Assembly (NCBI RefSeq): GCF_000688235.1
Contig: NZ_JHYO01000012.1
Location: 1-64,000, forward strand
Length of the DNA: 64,000 bases
Direction of reading: 5' to 3'
DNA from: Terasakiella pusilla DSM 6293
Lineage (GTDB): Bacteria > Pseudomonadota > Alphaproteobacteria > Rhodospirillales > Terasakiellaceae
This document shows positions 63,705 to 64,000 of the stretch, in pieces (the first letter of the stretch is position 1; every line of letters begins with the position of its first letter). The notes below the pieces were generated by a model. That model did not search any database. It was not told the origin of the DNA and saw only the letters and a program-made list of their open reading frames with translations. The position numbers and the translations under genes are program-made.

Positions 63705-63962
63705 AACCAGCTTCTGTTTATATTTCTCAAGCGCATTTTTTTATTAGACCACAAAAATAGTCACAAAAGCGCAAAACATTCAAGCGAACTTCCGTATATA
63801 CCGAAGTTGCGCCCCAACCGTAAAAGTCTGAAAAAGCAGTTCAACTCAAACGCACATTAAACCGGCATCAGCCAGACAATTCATACAGAAAAACACTTGA
63901 TCATCGCCCCCAAGCGCCGCACAATCCAGCCTTACACACCACCCCAAGACGGAGATTCGGCT
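63705..63962. other. Promoter region between divergent genes at the window end
   Basis: No gene recognised. It separates the minus-strand signalling protein and the gene starting at 63963 on the plus strand. TATACCGAAGTTGCG and nearby sequence show no clear operator. Confidence 0.4.
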
Positions 63963-64000
63963 ATGCCTTTCCAGCTTTTACTCCCTTGGCTCGTCATGCT
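63963..64000 (+). CDS. Start of a gene cut by the window end
   Basis: ATG at 63963 with GGAG nine bases upstream reads MPFQLLLPWLVM, hydrophobic, to the edge. Looks like the start of a membrane protein or signal peptide. Too short to identify. Confidence 0.35.
   Translation, partial: MPFQLLLPWLVM

Overview
The window looks like chromosome from a Gram-negative alphaproteobacterium, most likely a marine or freshwater Rhodospirillales-type organism. The evidence is the kind of genes present (short-form HisG, a dcd-murA-hisG-hisD cluster, a TctE/TctD system, BluB, an OlsB-like ornithine acyltransferase, many c-di-GMP and hybrid-kinase genes), alphaproteobacterial-type promoter spacing, and moderate GC. 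The genus cannot be fixed from sequence alone.

Two integrated segments dominate the first 27 kb. Island 1 (about 318-8800) is bounded by an exact 17-base direct repeat. At its right end the repeat lies inside what looks like a small RNA gene on the minus strand (CCTCC loop, Rho-independent terminator). Three copies of TGTGCCAT sit just inside each end. The island carries a full tyrosine integrase, a catalytic-domain-only recombinase, an integrase remnant, an abortive-infection-like membrane protein with a partner, a truncated relative of that protein, a frameshifted conserved gene, several unknown small coupled genes and a hairpin-rich non-coding locus. A partial IS1182-like transposase lies outside it at the window edge. 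After an ordinary stretch (transglycosylase, TIM-barrel hydrolase-like protein, YdcF-like protein, Sel1-like lipoprotein, a large unknown protein), island 2 begins at the 3' end of tRNA-Leu(TAA). The tRNA end and its terminator are duplicated about 13.4 kb downstream (14006-14059 and 27455-27508). The enclosed DNA is a tricarboxylate/tricarballylate catabolic module without a recombinase: TctC and fused TctAB uptake, PrpF/GalD-like isomerase, AbrB-like membrane protein, TcuA/TcuB oxidation, TctE/TctD, LysR and GntR regulators. A CTGAMAG direct repeat with 11-base period recurs at its promoters and fits a TctD operator.

From 27.5 to 43 kb the content is mostly core: a two-component pair, a GDT1-like protein, a probable Fur-controlled TPR protein, the dcd-murA-hisG-hisD operon, tRNA-Thr(GGT), a large secreted cysteine-rich/tectonin-like protein broken by a short deletion, an SDR enzyme, a TetR-fold protein coupled to an ABC1 kinase, an SMR transporter and the OlsB-like enzyme. 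From 43 to 64 kb come a hybrid histidine kinase, a diguanylate cyclase, a DHH phosphoesterase, a paralogue of the large unknown protein near the tRNA-Leu, a YceI-cytochrome b561-YceI set, a cobalamin riboswitch controlling a cobalt ECF transporter operon (DUF4198 protein, CbiM, CbiN/NikL-like, CbiQ, CbiO), another large unknown protein, a CinA/MoaB-like protein, BluB and a very large REC-PAS-GGDEF-EAL protein.

Four otherwise recognisable genes are broken by small frameshifts (near 7940, 15105, 26207-26216 and 36755). The one in tcuA lies in a run of ten G and could be phase-variable or a sequencing error. No CRISPR array was seen.
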